Shown: piece by piece, positions 40,000 to 48,799 of the stretch
Layout: the number at the start of each line of letters is the position of its first letter
How positions within the stretch are numbered: position 1 is the stretch's first letter
NCBI RefSeq assembly: GCF_000426445.1
Contig: NZ_KE384526.1
Span: 915,213 to 979,212, forward strand
DNA length: 64,000 nt
Direction: 5' to 3'
Source: Brevibacterium album DSM 18261
GTDB taxonomy: Bacteria > Actinomycetota > Actinomycetes > Actinomycetales > Brevibacteriaceae
Position numbers and translations under genes: made by a program
Notes under the pieces: generated by a model
Told to the model about the DNA's origin: nothing
Seen by the model: only the letters and a program-made list of their open reading frames with translations
Database searches by the model: none

Positions 40000-41180
40000 G
40001 CTCCCGCGGCGGCTCCCCGTCCTATCACGCGGTGAAGCGGTGCGCGGACATCGCTGCGGCCGCCGGAGCGCTCATGCTCGCCGCACCGCTCATGGGGGCG
40101 ACGGCCCTCGCGGTGAGGCTGAGTCTCGGCTCGCCCGTGCTCTTCCGGCAGGAGAGGGTGACGCAGGACGGGCGGACGTTCGGGCTGCGCAAGTTCCGCA
40201 CCATGCTTCCGCCGGACCCCGCGCGCGGCCTCGTGAGCGATGCCGACCGGATGACCCGCCTCGGCGGCTGGCTCCGCGCGACGAGCCTGGACGAGCTGCC
40301 CAATCTGTGGAGCATTCTGCGCGGCGACATGAGCTTCATCGGCCCCCGGCCCCTCACACCGGACTATCTCCCGCTCTTCACCCCGCACCAGGCCCGCCGG
40401 CACTCCGTGCGGGCGGGCCTCACGGGTCTGGCCCAGGTGAGCGGACGGAACGCACTGCCCTGGGACGACAGGCTCGATCTCGACGTCGAGTACGCCGCAG
40501 GGCTCAGCCCCCTCCTCGATCTCCGCATCCTCCTCCGGACGGCGGGCACCGTGCTCAGCCGGTCCGGGGTGACGGACGGTGGAGGGGTGAGTTCGGCGAG
40601 CTTCGGCGGGACGCTCCGCTCCGCCCTCCTGACCCACACCCCGCTGGGGGCGCACGAGGACGGAGGCGCACAGGCCTGGGAGGTCCGCACGAAGGGCGGG
40701 CGTCCCCTCGGGACCAGCCGCCTCCGCATCCACGCGGGGGCGTGCGCGGTCATCGCGTTCGAACCGCATGCGTCCCACGCCGAGCCGGACGGCCCCGATG
40801 CCGCACACCCCCACGTCGATGCCCGCCTCCACGAGGAGGCCCTCCGGGTCCTGCTCAGCCGTGCGCGGGGCGAAGACGCGGACCTCGCTCTCGTCTTCGT
40901 CCACGAGGGTCTGCCCCTGCCCGCTCATCTCCGCGCGGCGGGCTTCCGCCCCGCACTCGCGGACCAGGACGGACAGCCCCTCCCTCCCGGCCTCGCACCG
41001 CCCGACGGACAGACGCCATACGCCCTGCCGCTCTGGCCCGAGGAACCCGAGCCGGTCACTCCCTCCCCGCGCCCCGAGCCCTCGCAGTCGCGAAGTCGAT
41101 GTACCAGTCCAGGACCGCGGCATCGGCGGCGGTCTCGCGGTTGGCCCGGGCGGGGTCGCCGCCCTGCAGCAGCCGCTTGA
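39996..41180 (+). CDS. Polyprenyl-phosphate sugar transferase with C-terminal GNAT-like extension
   Basis: A 394-aa protein. Residues 1-195 are a bacterial sugar transferase (WcaJ/PglC superfamily): SYHAVKRCADIAAAAGALML with a re-entrant hydrophobic helix, GSPVLFRQERVTQDG, FGLRKFRTM, the catalytic-region TSLDELPNLWSILRGDMSFI and GPRPLTP, then GLTGLAQVSGRN. It would attach a sugar-1-phosphate to undecaprenyl phosphate. Residues about 205-340 (EVRTKGGRPLGTSRLRIH, LRAAGFRPAL) resemble an acetyltransferase domain, as in systems that acetylate the same sugar; this is tentative. The last 40 residues are basic and overlap antisense with the acetoacetyl-CoA ligase gene by 125 bp. The start overlaps the FemAB-like gene stop. 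Confidence 0.82.
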   Translation: MSSRGGSPSYHAVKRCADIAAAAGALMLAAPLMGATALAVRLSLGSPVLFRQERVTQDGRTFGLRKFRTMLPPDPARGLVSDADRMTRLGGWLRATSLDELPNLWSILRGDMSFIGPRPLTPDYLPLFTPHQARRHSVRAGLTGLAQVSGRNALPWDDRLDLDVEYAAGLSPLLDLRILLRTAGTVLSRSGVTDGGGVSSASFGGTLRSALLTHTPLGAHEDGGAQAWEVRTKGGRPLGTSRLRIHAGACAVIAFEPHASHAEPDGPDAAHPHVDARLHEEALRVLLSRARGEDADLALVFVHEGLPLPAHLRAAGFRPALADQDGQPLPPGLAPPDGQTPYALPLWPEEPEPVTPSPRPEPSQSRSRCTSPGPRHRRRSRGWPGRGRRPAAAA

Positions 41181-43107
41181 CCGGGATCTCGAGAAGCTTG
41201 CCCGTCCGGGTCGTGGGGACGCCGGGGGCCTCGACGATCTCATCGGGGACATAGCGCGGTGAGACCTCGCTGCGGATCGCCTCCGTGATCCGCTCCCGCA
41301 GGCTCTCGTCCACAGCGGTGCCCGGCTCCGGCACGACGAACAGCGGCATGTAGTACTCGCCTCCCGTGAGCTCCGCGCCCACCACCATCGACGCGGCCAC
41401 GCCTTCGATCCGGTCGACCACACCGGTGATGTCCGCCGAGCCCATGCGGATGCCGCCGCGGTTGATCGTGGAATCGGAGCGGCCGTGGATGACGTAGCTC
41501 CCGTCCTCGAAGCGGGTGACCCAGTCCCCGTGCCGCCGCACGCCCGGGAACACGTCGAAATAGGCTTCGCGGTAGCGGGAGCCGTCCTCGTCTCCCCAGA
41601 AGCTCACAGGCATCGAGGGCATGGGTGCGGTGACCACGAACTCGCCGAGCTCACCCACCACGGGCCGTCCGTCCGGTCCCCATGCGTCTGCGGCCACGCC
41701 CAGATATGCGCCCTGCAGCCGGCCCCGCACCACCGGATCATAGGGGTTGGAGCCGATGAAGCCGCTCGCGATGTCCGTGCCCCCGGAGTCCGAGCCCAGC
41801 TTCACGGTCTCGCTCACGTGCGCGTACACCCAGTCCCATGTGGGATCGGGCAGGGGCGAGCCCGTCGAGAGGATCGAGCGCAGCGCGGAGAGGTCCATGT
41901 GCGCACGCGGGGAGAAGCCCAGGCGCTGTGCCGCCGAGAGCACGGCGGCCCCCGTGCCGAAGTGCGTGGCCCGCTCGGAGGCGAGCAGCTCGAACTGCCG
42001 GCCGGCTCCGCCCGCGAAGGGGGCGCCGTCATAGGTGACGATCGCCGCTCCCCGCATCATCGCGTTCACCAGCAGGTTCCACACCACCCAGGTGGTCGCG
42101 ACGGCCGAGTACTGCACATCGCCGGGGCGCAGATCGTACTGGAGGATGTTGGCACGATTGGCCTCGACGACCACACCCCCGTGCCCGTGCACGATCCCCT
42201 TCGGCCGGCCCGTGGTGCCCGAGGAGTACAGCACCCAGAGGGGATGGGAGAACTCCACGCGCTCGAACTCCGGCTCCACCGCCTCGGCGACGATCTCCGA
42301 GAAGAGCGCCGATTCCACCTCACGGCCGCTCGTGGAGACGACGGTCCCCGGGTGCGCACCCGCCTCCGGCGCGGCCGTGTGCGGGACACCACCGGTGCCC
42401 GTGGACGCACGCTGCTGGTCCACGAGGATGTGGCGGGTGACGCTGGGCAGGGCCTCCAGCAGCTCCGGCAGCGGCTCCCGCAGGTCCAGCTGCCCGCCGT
42501 TGAACAGCAGGGAGTCCGCGGTGAGGAGGACCGCGGGCTCGATCTGGGCGAAGCGGTCCGCCACGCCCTGCGGGCCGAAGTCCGTATTCACGACGGACCA
42601 GACAGCACCCACGCTGGCGCAGGCCAGCATCGCGACGACCGTCTGCGGAAGATTGGGCAGGACCGCGCACACCGTGTCCCCGGGCCGGACTCCCCAGCGA
42701 CGCAGCTGTGCCGCGAGCGCCCCGACCTGGCCCTTCAGCTGCGTCCAGGTCAGCACCTCACGCCGGTCGTCCTCGTGCCGGCCGATCACCGCGGCCTCCT
42801 GACCGCGACTGCCCGCCCACCGGAGGATGTTCTCCGCATAGTTGATGCGCGCACCGGGGAACCAGCGCACCTCCGGCATCGCCTCGCCCACGCGGACCGG
42901 TGCGCCGTTCCGCTCCCAGACGATGCCCGCCTCCGCGATGGCCTCCTCCCAGAAGAGGTCGAGCTTGTCGATCGTCCACTGCCAGAACTCCTGGTAGGAG
43001 CCCTGCGGCGCAGCATGCTCACGTCCCATGCGCTGCTGGAACGCCCACAGCTGCGAACCTCTCACGTCTGCGGGAGCGGGGGTGAAGAGGAGGGGAGAGT
43101 CGGTCAT
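41056..43107 (-). CDS. Acetoacetate-CoA ligase
   Basis: A 683-aa ANL-family enzyme converting acetoacetate, ATP and CoA to acetoacetyl-CoA. The family signature is the N-terminal FWQWTIDKLDLFWEEAIAEA with VRWFPGARINYAENIL. Adenylation motifs are WVLYSSGTTGRPKGIVHGHGG, SDSGGTDIASGFIGSN and RFEDGSYVIHGRSDSTINRG, and the catalytic lysine region is PTTRTGKLLEIPVKR. Length is slightly above the usual 650-660, partly from an Ala/Gly insertion (STGTGGVPHTAAPEAGAH). ATG at 43107 is used. It lies 106 bp downstream of the two-HTH regulator gene on the same strand, so that protein may control it. Role: ketone-body or leucine catabolite use. Confidence 0.9.
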   Translation of the reverse strand: MTDSPLLFTPAPADVRGSQLWAFQQRMGREHAAPQGSYQEFWQWTIDKLDLFWEEAIAEAGIVWERNGAPVRVGEAMPEVRWFPGARINYAENILRWAGSRGQEAAVIGRHEDDRREVLTWTQLKGQVGALAAQLRRWGVRPGDTVCAVLPNLPQTVVAMLACASVGAVWSVVNTDFGPQGVADRFAQIEPAVLLTADSLLFNGGQLDLREPLPELLEALPSVTRHILVDQQRASTGTGGVPHTAAPEAGAHPGTVVSTSGREVESALFSEIVAEAVEPEFERVEFSHPLWVLYSSGTTGRPKGIVHGHGGVVVEANRANILQYDLRPGDVQYSAVATTWVVWNLLVNAMMRGAAIVTYDGAPFAGGAGRQFELLASERATHFGTGAAVLSAAQRLGFSPRAHMDLSALRSILSTGSPLPDPTWDWVYAHVSETVKLGSDSGGTDIASGFIGSNPYDPVVRGRLQGAYLGVAADAWGPDGRPVVGELGEFVVTAPMPSMPVSFWGDEDGSRYREAYFDVFPGVRRHGDWVTRFEDGSYVIHGRSDSTINRGGIRMGSADITGVVDRIEGVAASMVVGAELTGGEYYMPLFVVPEPGTAVDESLRERITEAIRSEVSPRYVPDEIVEAPGVPTTRTGKLLEIPVKRLLQGGDPARANRETAADAAVLDWYIDFATARARGAGRE

Positions 43108-43213
43108 CGATGGGCTTCCTTGCTCGGGACGACGGATCGGCGGCAGCTCCGGCGGCGGTGCTTCCTCGCGGCGCCGCGCCGCAGCCTTCCTCATCCTATG
43201 CATCCCGTGAGGC

Positions 43214-44863
43214 TCACAGTCCTGTGAGCCGGCTCCACAGCTGCACGTCGAAGGCCGTGCTCCGGGCACGGCCGTGCATGTGGCGCACTGCCGCGTCGAT
43301 CTTCCGGTGCCAGGCATGCACCGCCGCGCGCGGGTCTCCCGCGGCCAGGGCGGTGAGGATCGCGCGATCATCGCGCAGGATGCTGGCAGCCGTCCGCGCG
43401 TAGTCGAGCCGCAGCACCGCGATGAGCATGCGCACCCGCACCGTCGAGGACTCGAACAGCCGCACCGTCTGCTCCAGTCCCGAGGCGCGCGCCCATTCCT
43501 GCTGAAACCGCAGGTCCGCGTCGTCCACATGCTCCCCCGACGCCGCTCCCCGCGCCACCGCGTCGAGCGCCCGCCGCGCCGGCAGGAGGTACCGGCGAGG
43601 CCGGTGCGCCGCCGCCCGCAGCAGCACATCTCCCAGGAGCATGCGCGCGGCGTAGAGTTCGATGACATCGTCGGCGGAGGCCTGAGGGATGCGCACATCT
43701 CCGGCTGACCCGTCGAGGATCTCGTCGTCGACCATGCGCCGCAGCACCTCGGCGGCCTTGGACCGCGGGACTTCCAGCAGCTCCGCAGTCCGCGCTGCGC
43801 TCAGCCGGTCCCCCGGACGCAGGCCGGTGTCGATGATCGCGTCCCGCAGGCGCACCGCCAGCTGCTCCGTCGCCGAGGTGCCGCTCCTCGGCAGCCACGC
43901 CCGCTCCCTCGCGCGCCGACGGGCGGGCCCGGAGCCGGATGAAGGCGCCTCGGGCGAGGACCGGGCCGGCTCGGAGTCGGACCCTGCCTCCCTCCCGGAC
44001 CCTGAGTCCAGCCCAGTCGCTGCGTCCCTCTCCGACCCTGCATCCTGCCCGCTCGCTGCATTCCTCCCGGGCACTCCAACCTGTCGCGGCACCTCGTGCG
44101 CAGCCGCACCGAGTGATGAGTCAGAAACCGGGGCTCCCTCACGGTGCCGTCCGACGGCCCGAGGCACCTCCGCCTCCCAGGAGAACTCCGCCCGGCCCGC
44201 CTCGACGTGAGCGGCGAGCGCATCGAGCAGGTCCAGGGGGATCTCCTCGCATCCGGCGAGCCGGACAGCCAGATCGGGCGGATGCCGAATCCCCATGACG
44301 ACGAGTGCTCCCATGAGCGCCGCCCGCCGCCTCTGTCCCGTCCCGCTGGCTCGGGGCGCACCCTGCATGCCCGCATGGCGGCCACGGCCCTGCGCACCCG
44401 GACGATTCCGCTCGTCCCGACTGCCCTGTGCGCCGCGTACGCTCTGTCCGACCCGCTCTGCCGCTCCGTCACGGTGACTTCCACCTCCGGGCCCGTCATC
44501 TCCGGGCACGGGCTCGAACACCACCCTGCAGCCCTCTGCATCGATCACCGCGCTCCGCAGCACGGTCGGCACCCCCGCATCGCCTTCAGGGCTTCCGCGT
44601 CCTCCGGCCGCTCCGCCCACCGCATCCGCAGCGATCCCGGAGTGCGCCTCCTCCCCCGCGAGCCTGCGCACGGCCCGCGACACCGCCGTCTGGGACAGAC
44701 CTGTCCGTTCGGCCAGAGCACGCGAGGACCATGCGGGACCGTCGATGCGCCTGCCTGCCCGTGCGAGCGCATCGGCCACCACCCGGTCCGCGGTCTCCTG
44801 GATCCGGGGCCGGCCGCGGGGCCGGCCTGTGCGCGGAGTCGCCATACCCGGATTATGACTCAT
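43214..44863 (-). CDS. GntR/FadR-type regulator with an additional N-terminal HTH region
   Basis: A 549-aa protein, about twice the usual GntR length. Residues 1-70 are basic (PRTGRPRGRPR) and carry an HTH (SSRALAERTGLSQTAVSRAV). A middle part (about 70-325) mixes a possible beta domain (SAVIDAEGCRVVFEPVPGD), a helical segment (LMGALVVMGIRHPPDLAVRL) and Ser/Gly-rich linker. Residues 327-395 are a winged GntR HTH (QLAVRLRDAIIDTGLRPGDR) and about 400-530 an FCD-type helical ligand domain (ELYAARMLLGDVLLRAAAHR). It may bind two DNA sites or be a regulator fusion. It is divergent from putA (278 bp between starts) and upstream of the ligase gene, so either could be a target. An alternative start is 44845. 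Confidence 0.75.
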   Translation of the reverse strand: MSHNPGMATPRTGRPRGRPRIQETADRVVADALARAGRRIDGPAWSSRALAERTGLSQTAVSRAVRRLAGEEAHSGIAADAVGGAAGGRGSPEGDAGVPTVLRSAVIDAEGCRVVFEPVPGDDGPGGGSHRDGAAERVGQSVRGAQGSRDERNRPGAQGRGRHAGMQGAPRASGTGQRRRAALMGALVVMGIRHPPDLAVRLAGCEEIPLDLLDALAAHVEAGRAEFSWEAEVPRAVGRHREGAPVSDSSLGAAAHEVPRQVGVPGRNAASGQDAGSERDAATGLDSGSGREAGSDSEPARSSPEAPSSGSGPARRRARERAWLPRSGTSATEQLAVRLRDAIIDTGLRPGDRLSAARTAELLEVPRSKAAEVLRRMVDDEILDGSAGDVRIPQASADDVIELYAARMLLGDVLLRAAAHRPRRYLLPARRALDAVARGAASGEHVDDADLRFQQEWARASGLEQTVRLFESSTVRVRMLIAVLRLDYARTAASILRDDRAILTALAAGDPRAAVHAWHRKIDAAVRHMHGRARSTAFDVQLWSRLTGL

Positions 44864-45141
44864 TGCTCTTCGCGGTTCCTCCCACGGTCTTCTCTCGCGA
44901 TCCGGGCGAGGTCCACACTGGAGGGGAAGGGCGATGCTCGGAGCGCAGCCGGTCCGGGACGCCCCCGGCCGCCCGCCCGCGACCGGGAGCGCCAGGCTCG
45001 GGAGCCTCGGGCCGGAGCACCAGTGCCCGGGAACGCTTCCCGAGCGCACCCCGCAGACACGACCACATCGCAGACCGCACGCCACGGGCTCCGCACAGCC
45101 AGCGGCAGAGCGCCTGCGACGACAGCAGTGAGGAGACGGCC

Positions 45142-48100
45142 ATGACAGCAGCGCAGGGCATCGACGACCGACAGACCGCAGGTGCGCAGGCCGCAGGCGC
45201 CCCGGGCGCGGACCAGCGCACCGCCCAGCTGCAGGACGCCGCCGAGGTCGCGGTGGACACCGCCCGCCGCTGGCTCCGCCTGGCCACCTCGCAGGAGAAG
45301 GCCGATCCCGGTGCCGACCGCCTCGCCGCGATCCTCTCCGATCCGGACGGCGTGGGCTTCGCGGTGGGCTTCGTGGACCGCGTCATCCGCACCGAGGACC
45401 CCGCCGCGGCAGCGGCGGCGCTCGCCGATGTCGCCGAGCACACCCCGCAGTCCCTGTCCGCCCTCGACCGGCTGCAGATCGGCGCGGGCGCCGCACTCGG
45501 CCGCACCCTGCCCCGCGTGGTCGTGCCCGCCGCCCGCGCCCGGATGCGCCAGATGCTCAGCCATATGATCGTCGACGCCCGCCCCGCGCAGTTCGCAAAG
45601 GCCGTCTCCGCCCTCCGCCGCGACGGCTCGAAGCTCAATGTCAACCTCCTGGGCGAGGCCGTCCTCGGCGAGGAGGAGGCCCGCCATCACACGGAGGAGG
45701 TGGAGCGCCTCATCCTCCGCGACGACGTGGACTACGTCTCCATCAAGGTCTCCTCCATGTGCTCGCAGATCGACCTGTGGGCCTTCGAGGAGAGCGTGGA
45801 GATGGTCTGCGACCGCCTCCGTCCGCTCCTGCGCAGCGCCGCCGCGCAGCCGGCCGGCACCGCCTTCGTCAACCTCGACATGGAGGAGTACCAGGACCTC
45901 GACCTCACCATCGAGGTCTTCACCCGGCTGCTCTCCGAGCCGGAGCTCGCCGACTACGAGGCCGGCATCGTCATCCAGGCGTACCTGCCGGATGCGCTCG
46001 CGGCCGTCAAGCGCCTCTCCGCCTTCGCCGCCGAGCGCGCCGCCCGCGGTCACGCCGGCATCAAGATCCGCCTCGTCAAGGGCGCCAACCTCCCCATGGA
46101 GAAGGTCCACGCCGAGGCCGCCGGCTGGCCGGTGACGGTCTGGCCCACGAAGGTCGAGACGGACGCGAACTACAAGCGGGTCCTCGACTGGGTGCTCCGC
46201 AGCGAGCACCTCGAGGGCCTGCGCATGGGCGTGGCCAGCCACAACATCTTCGACATCGCCTTCGCCCACGAGCTCGCCGCCGCCCGCGGCGTGTCCTCCT
46301 CCCTCGAGTTCGAGATGCTGCAGGGCATGGCGCGCGCCCAGGCCGCGGTCATCAGCCGGGACGTGGGCGACATCCGCCTCTACGTGCCCGCCGTGCACCC
46401 CGAGCACTTCGATGCGGCAGTCTCCTATCTGGTCCGCCGCCTCGAGGAGAACTCCGCGGACGAGAACTTCATGTCCGGCATCACGGAGCTCGCCAACGGC
46501 AACCGCATCTTCACGCGCGAGGAGGGCCGCTTCCGCGAGGCGGTCGAGACCCTGTGCACACAGATCGAGGCCGACGGTGATGCCGCCCCCTCCCCGCGCC
46601 GCAGGCAGGACCGCGGTGCCGAGACGGCCTCACTGCCCGGCCTCCTCGCACCGGACGCCGAGCTCCCGGCCCTGCCCGCCGAGTTCGCCAATGAGCCGGA
46701 CACGGACCCGGCGCTCGCGGCCAACCGCGCCTGGCACGCCGCGCACATGGCCGAGGTGCGGGACGCGCAGATCGCGCCGGAGGAGCTGAACTCCCCGGAG
46801 GACGTCGATGCGCTCGTCGCGAGCGCGCGCGGGGCCGCCCGGGCCTGGTGCGCCGCCGGCGCCGAGCACCGCGGGCGGGTCCTCCACCGCGCCGCCGAGA
46901 TCTTCGGCGCCCGCCGCGGCGAGTTCCTCGCGGTCATGGCCGAGGAGGCCGGCAAGACGCCGGACCAGGCCGATCCCGAGGTGTCCGAGGCCATCGACTT
47001 CCTCCGCTACTACGCGCAGCGGGCGCAGGACATCGCCGGCATCGAGGCCGCTGACGGCGTCGAGTTCACCCCGGACTCCGTGGTGGTCGTGACCCCGCCG
47101 TGGAACTTCCCCGTCGCGATCCCCACCGGTTCGACCGTGGCCGCACTCGCGGTGGGCTCCTCCGCGATCCACAAGCCCTCCTCGCCCACCCCGCGCTGCT
47201 CCGCGCTCATCATCGAGTGCCTGCAGCAGGCCGGTGTCCCCGCCGAGGTCGTCAGGCTCGTGAAGCCCGCCGAGCACGAGGTCGGCAGGGCCCTCGTGGG
47301 GCACCCGGACGTGGACCGCGTCATCCTCACCGGCGCCTCCGAGACGGCTTCGCTGTTCCGCTCGTTCCGCCGGGATGCGCAGATCGCGGCCGAGACCTCG
47401 GGCAAGAACGCGCTCATCATCACCCCTTCCGCGGACCGCGATCTCGCGGTGGCCGACCTCGTGCACTCCGCCTTCGGGCATGCGGGCCAGAAGTGCTCGG
47501 CGGCCTCGCTCGCGATCCTCGTGGGCTCCGCGGCGGACTCGCAGCGCCTTGAGAACCAGCTCGTCGATGCCGCGAAGTCCCTCATCGTGGGCTGGCCGGC
47601 GGGCGGGCCGGAGGGTGCCGAGCGCACCCACACCGCCGAGGCGACGATGGGCCCGCTCACGGTCGCGCCCTCGGACAAGCTCGAGCGCGCGCTCACCCGT
47701 CTTGAGCCCGGCGAGTCCTGGCTGCTCGAGCCCCAGCAGCTCGACGCGAGCGGCCGACTCTGGTCCCCGGGCATCCGGACGGGCGTGAAGCCCGGTTCGT
47801 GGTTCCACCTCACGGAGGCGTTCGGACCCGTCCTCGGCATCATCCGGGCGGAGACCCTCGACGAGGCCATCGAGATCCAGAACGCCGTGGACTTCGGGCT
47901 CACCGCGGGCATCCACACCCTCGATGCCGCCGAGGCCGAGACCTGGGTGAACCGGGTCGAGGCCGGCAACGCCTACATCAACCGCGGCATCACGGGCGCG
48001 ATCGTCCGGCGGCAGCCCTTCGGCGGCTGGAAGCAGTCGAGCGTGGGGCTGGGCTCCAAGGCGGGCGGACCGCACTACCTCAAGCAGTTCGGCACGTGGC

Positions 48101-48675
48101 AGGACGCCTCGGGCACGCCCGATGCCGCATGGCTGGCGCGCGCCCAGGAGTCCGACCGCCGCGCCTGGGCGGAGATGGGCGCACCCGCCGATCCCACGGG
48201 CCTCGTCTCCGAGGCGAACATCTTCCGCCTCCTCCCCCGCGAGGTGACCGTCCGCGTCACGGAGCCCGTGGCCGCGGAGATCGCACAGCGGATCGCCCAT
48301 GCGGCCGCGACCGCCGGCGCCTCCCTGCGCTGGAGCGCGGCCCCCGGGGCCGAGGCCTCGGCCGCAGCCGGTGCCGGTGCGGTCGCCGTGGCCGTCGAGG
48401 ATGCGGAGACCTTCGCGGACCGGGTGGGCCGCCGCGAGTACGACGACACGGTGGGCGCGCGCATCCGCGTGCTCGGCGCCGTCGAGGGCGAGCTGCTCGA
48501 CGCCGCCGTCGCCCGTCCCGAGGTGGCGGTGCTCGACCAGGTGCCCACGGCCTCGGGCGCGGTGGAGCTGCGGCACTACGTGCACGAGCAGGCGATCTCC
48601 ATGACGACGCACCGCTTCGGCACCCCGAACCGGGAATTCACCGAGCTCGCGGATCGGCTCACGCGGCGCGCCTGA
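45142..48675 (+). CDS. putA: Bifunctional proline dehydrogenase / L-glutamate gamma-semialdehyde dehydrogenase
   Basis: A 1177-aa enzyme that oxidises proline to glutamate in two steps. The N-terminal PRODH barrel includes DDVDYVSIKVSSMCSQID, FVNLDMEEYQDLDLT, RLVKGANLPMEKVHAEAAG and YVPAVHPEHFDAAVSYLVRR. The aldehyde dehydrogenase half (from about residue 520) shows VVVTPPWNFPVAIPTGS, the NAD region, catalytic Glu in AETSGKNALIITPSAD, and catalytic Cys in HAGQKCSAASLAIL. A C-terminal region of about 180 residues is the degenerate domain found in longer PutAs. No N-terminal RHH DNA-binding domain is present, so regulation must be external; the divergent two-HTH regulator is the obvious candidate. 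GGAG lies before the ATG at 45142. Confidence 0.95.
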   Translation: MTAAQGIDDRQTAGAQAAGAPGADQRTAQLQDAAEVAVDTARRWLRLATSQEKADPGADRLAAILSDPDGVGFAVGFVDRVIRTEDPAAAAAALADVAEHTPQSLSALDRLQIGAGAALGRTLPRVVVPAARARMRQMLSHMIVDARPAQFAKAVSALRRDGSKLNVNLLGEAVLGEEEARHHTEEVERLILRDDVDYVSIKVSSMCSQIDLWAFEESVEMVCDRLRPLLRSAAAQPAGTAFVNLDMEEYQDLDLTIEVFTRLLSEPELADYEAGIVIQAYLPDALAAVKRLSAFAAERAARGHAGIKIRLVKGANLPMEKVHAEAAGWPVTVWPTKVETDANYKRVLDWVLRSEHLEGLRMGVASHNIFDIAFAHELAAARGVSSSLEFEMLQGMARAQAAVISRDVGDIRLYVPAVHPEHFDAAVSYLVRRLEENSADENFMSGITELANGNRIFTREEGRFREAVETLCTQIEADGDAAPSPRRRQDRGAETASLPGLLAPDAELPALPAEFANEPDTDPALAANRAWHAAHMAEVRDAQIAPEELNSPEDVDALVASARGAARAWCAAGAEHRGRVLHRAAEIFGARRGEFLAVMAEEAGKTPDQADPEVSEAIDFLRYYAQRAQDIAGIEAADGVEFTPDSVVVVTPPWNFPVAIPTGSTVAALAVGSSAIHKPSSPTPRCSALIIECLQQAGVPAEVVRLVKPAEHEVGRALVGHPDVDRVILTGASETASLFRSFRRDAQIAAETSGKNALIITPSADRDLAVADLVHSAFGHAGQKCSAASLAILVGSAADSQRLENQLVDAAKSLIVGWPAGGPEGAERTHTAEATMGPLTVAPSDKLERALTRLEPGESWLLEPQQLDASGRLWSPGIRTGVKPGSWFHLTEAFGPVLGIIRAETLDEAIEIQNAVDFGLTAGIHTLDAAEAETWVNRVEAGNAYINRGITGAIVRRQPFGGWKQSSVGLGSKAGGPHYLKQFGTWQDASGTPDAAWLARAQESDRRAWAEMGAPADPTGLVSEANIFRLLPREVTVRVTEPVAAEIAQRIAHAAATAGASLRWSAAPGAEASAAAGAGAVAVAVEDAETFADRVGRREYDDTVGARIRVLGAVEGELLDAAVARPEVAVLDQVPTASGAVELRHYVHEQAISMTTHRFGTPNREFTELADRLTRRA

Positions 48676-48687
48676 GCACATCCCCTC

Positions 48688-48721
48688 GTCCCCGGTTCCG
48701 CGACAGCGCGGGACCGGGGAC
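48688..48721 (+). terminator. Terminator of putA
   Basis: A 15-bp stem with one wobble pair (48688-48702 with 48707-48721) and loop ACAG starts 12 bp after the putA stop codon. Confidence 0.75.
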
Positions 48722-48799
48722 GCCTGCGATACTCGTGGCGACACTGCGCGGCACCGCGCTCACGGTGCCGCGCCGATCCCACGGCAGGCGGAGGCCCTC

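Noticed and set aside
46630..48744. Long minus-strand open frame (about 700 codons) opposite putA
   Set aside because: High GC creates long antisense frames. The composition is Arg/Gly/His-rich without any domain, and the plus strand encodes an intact PutA.
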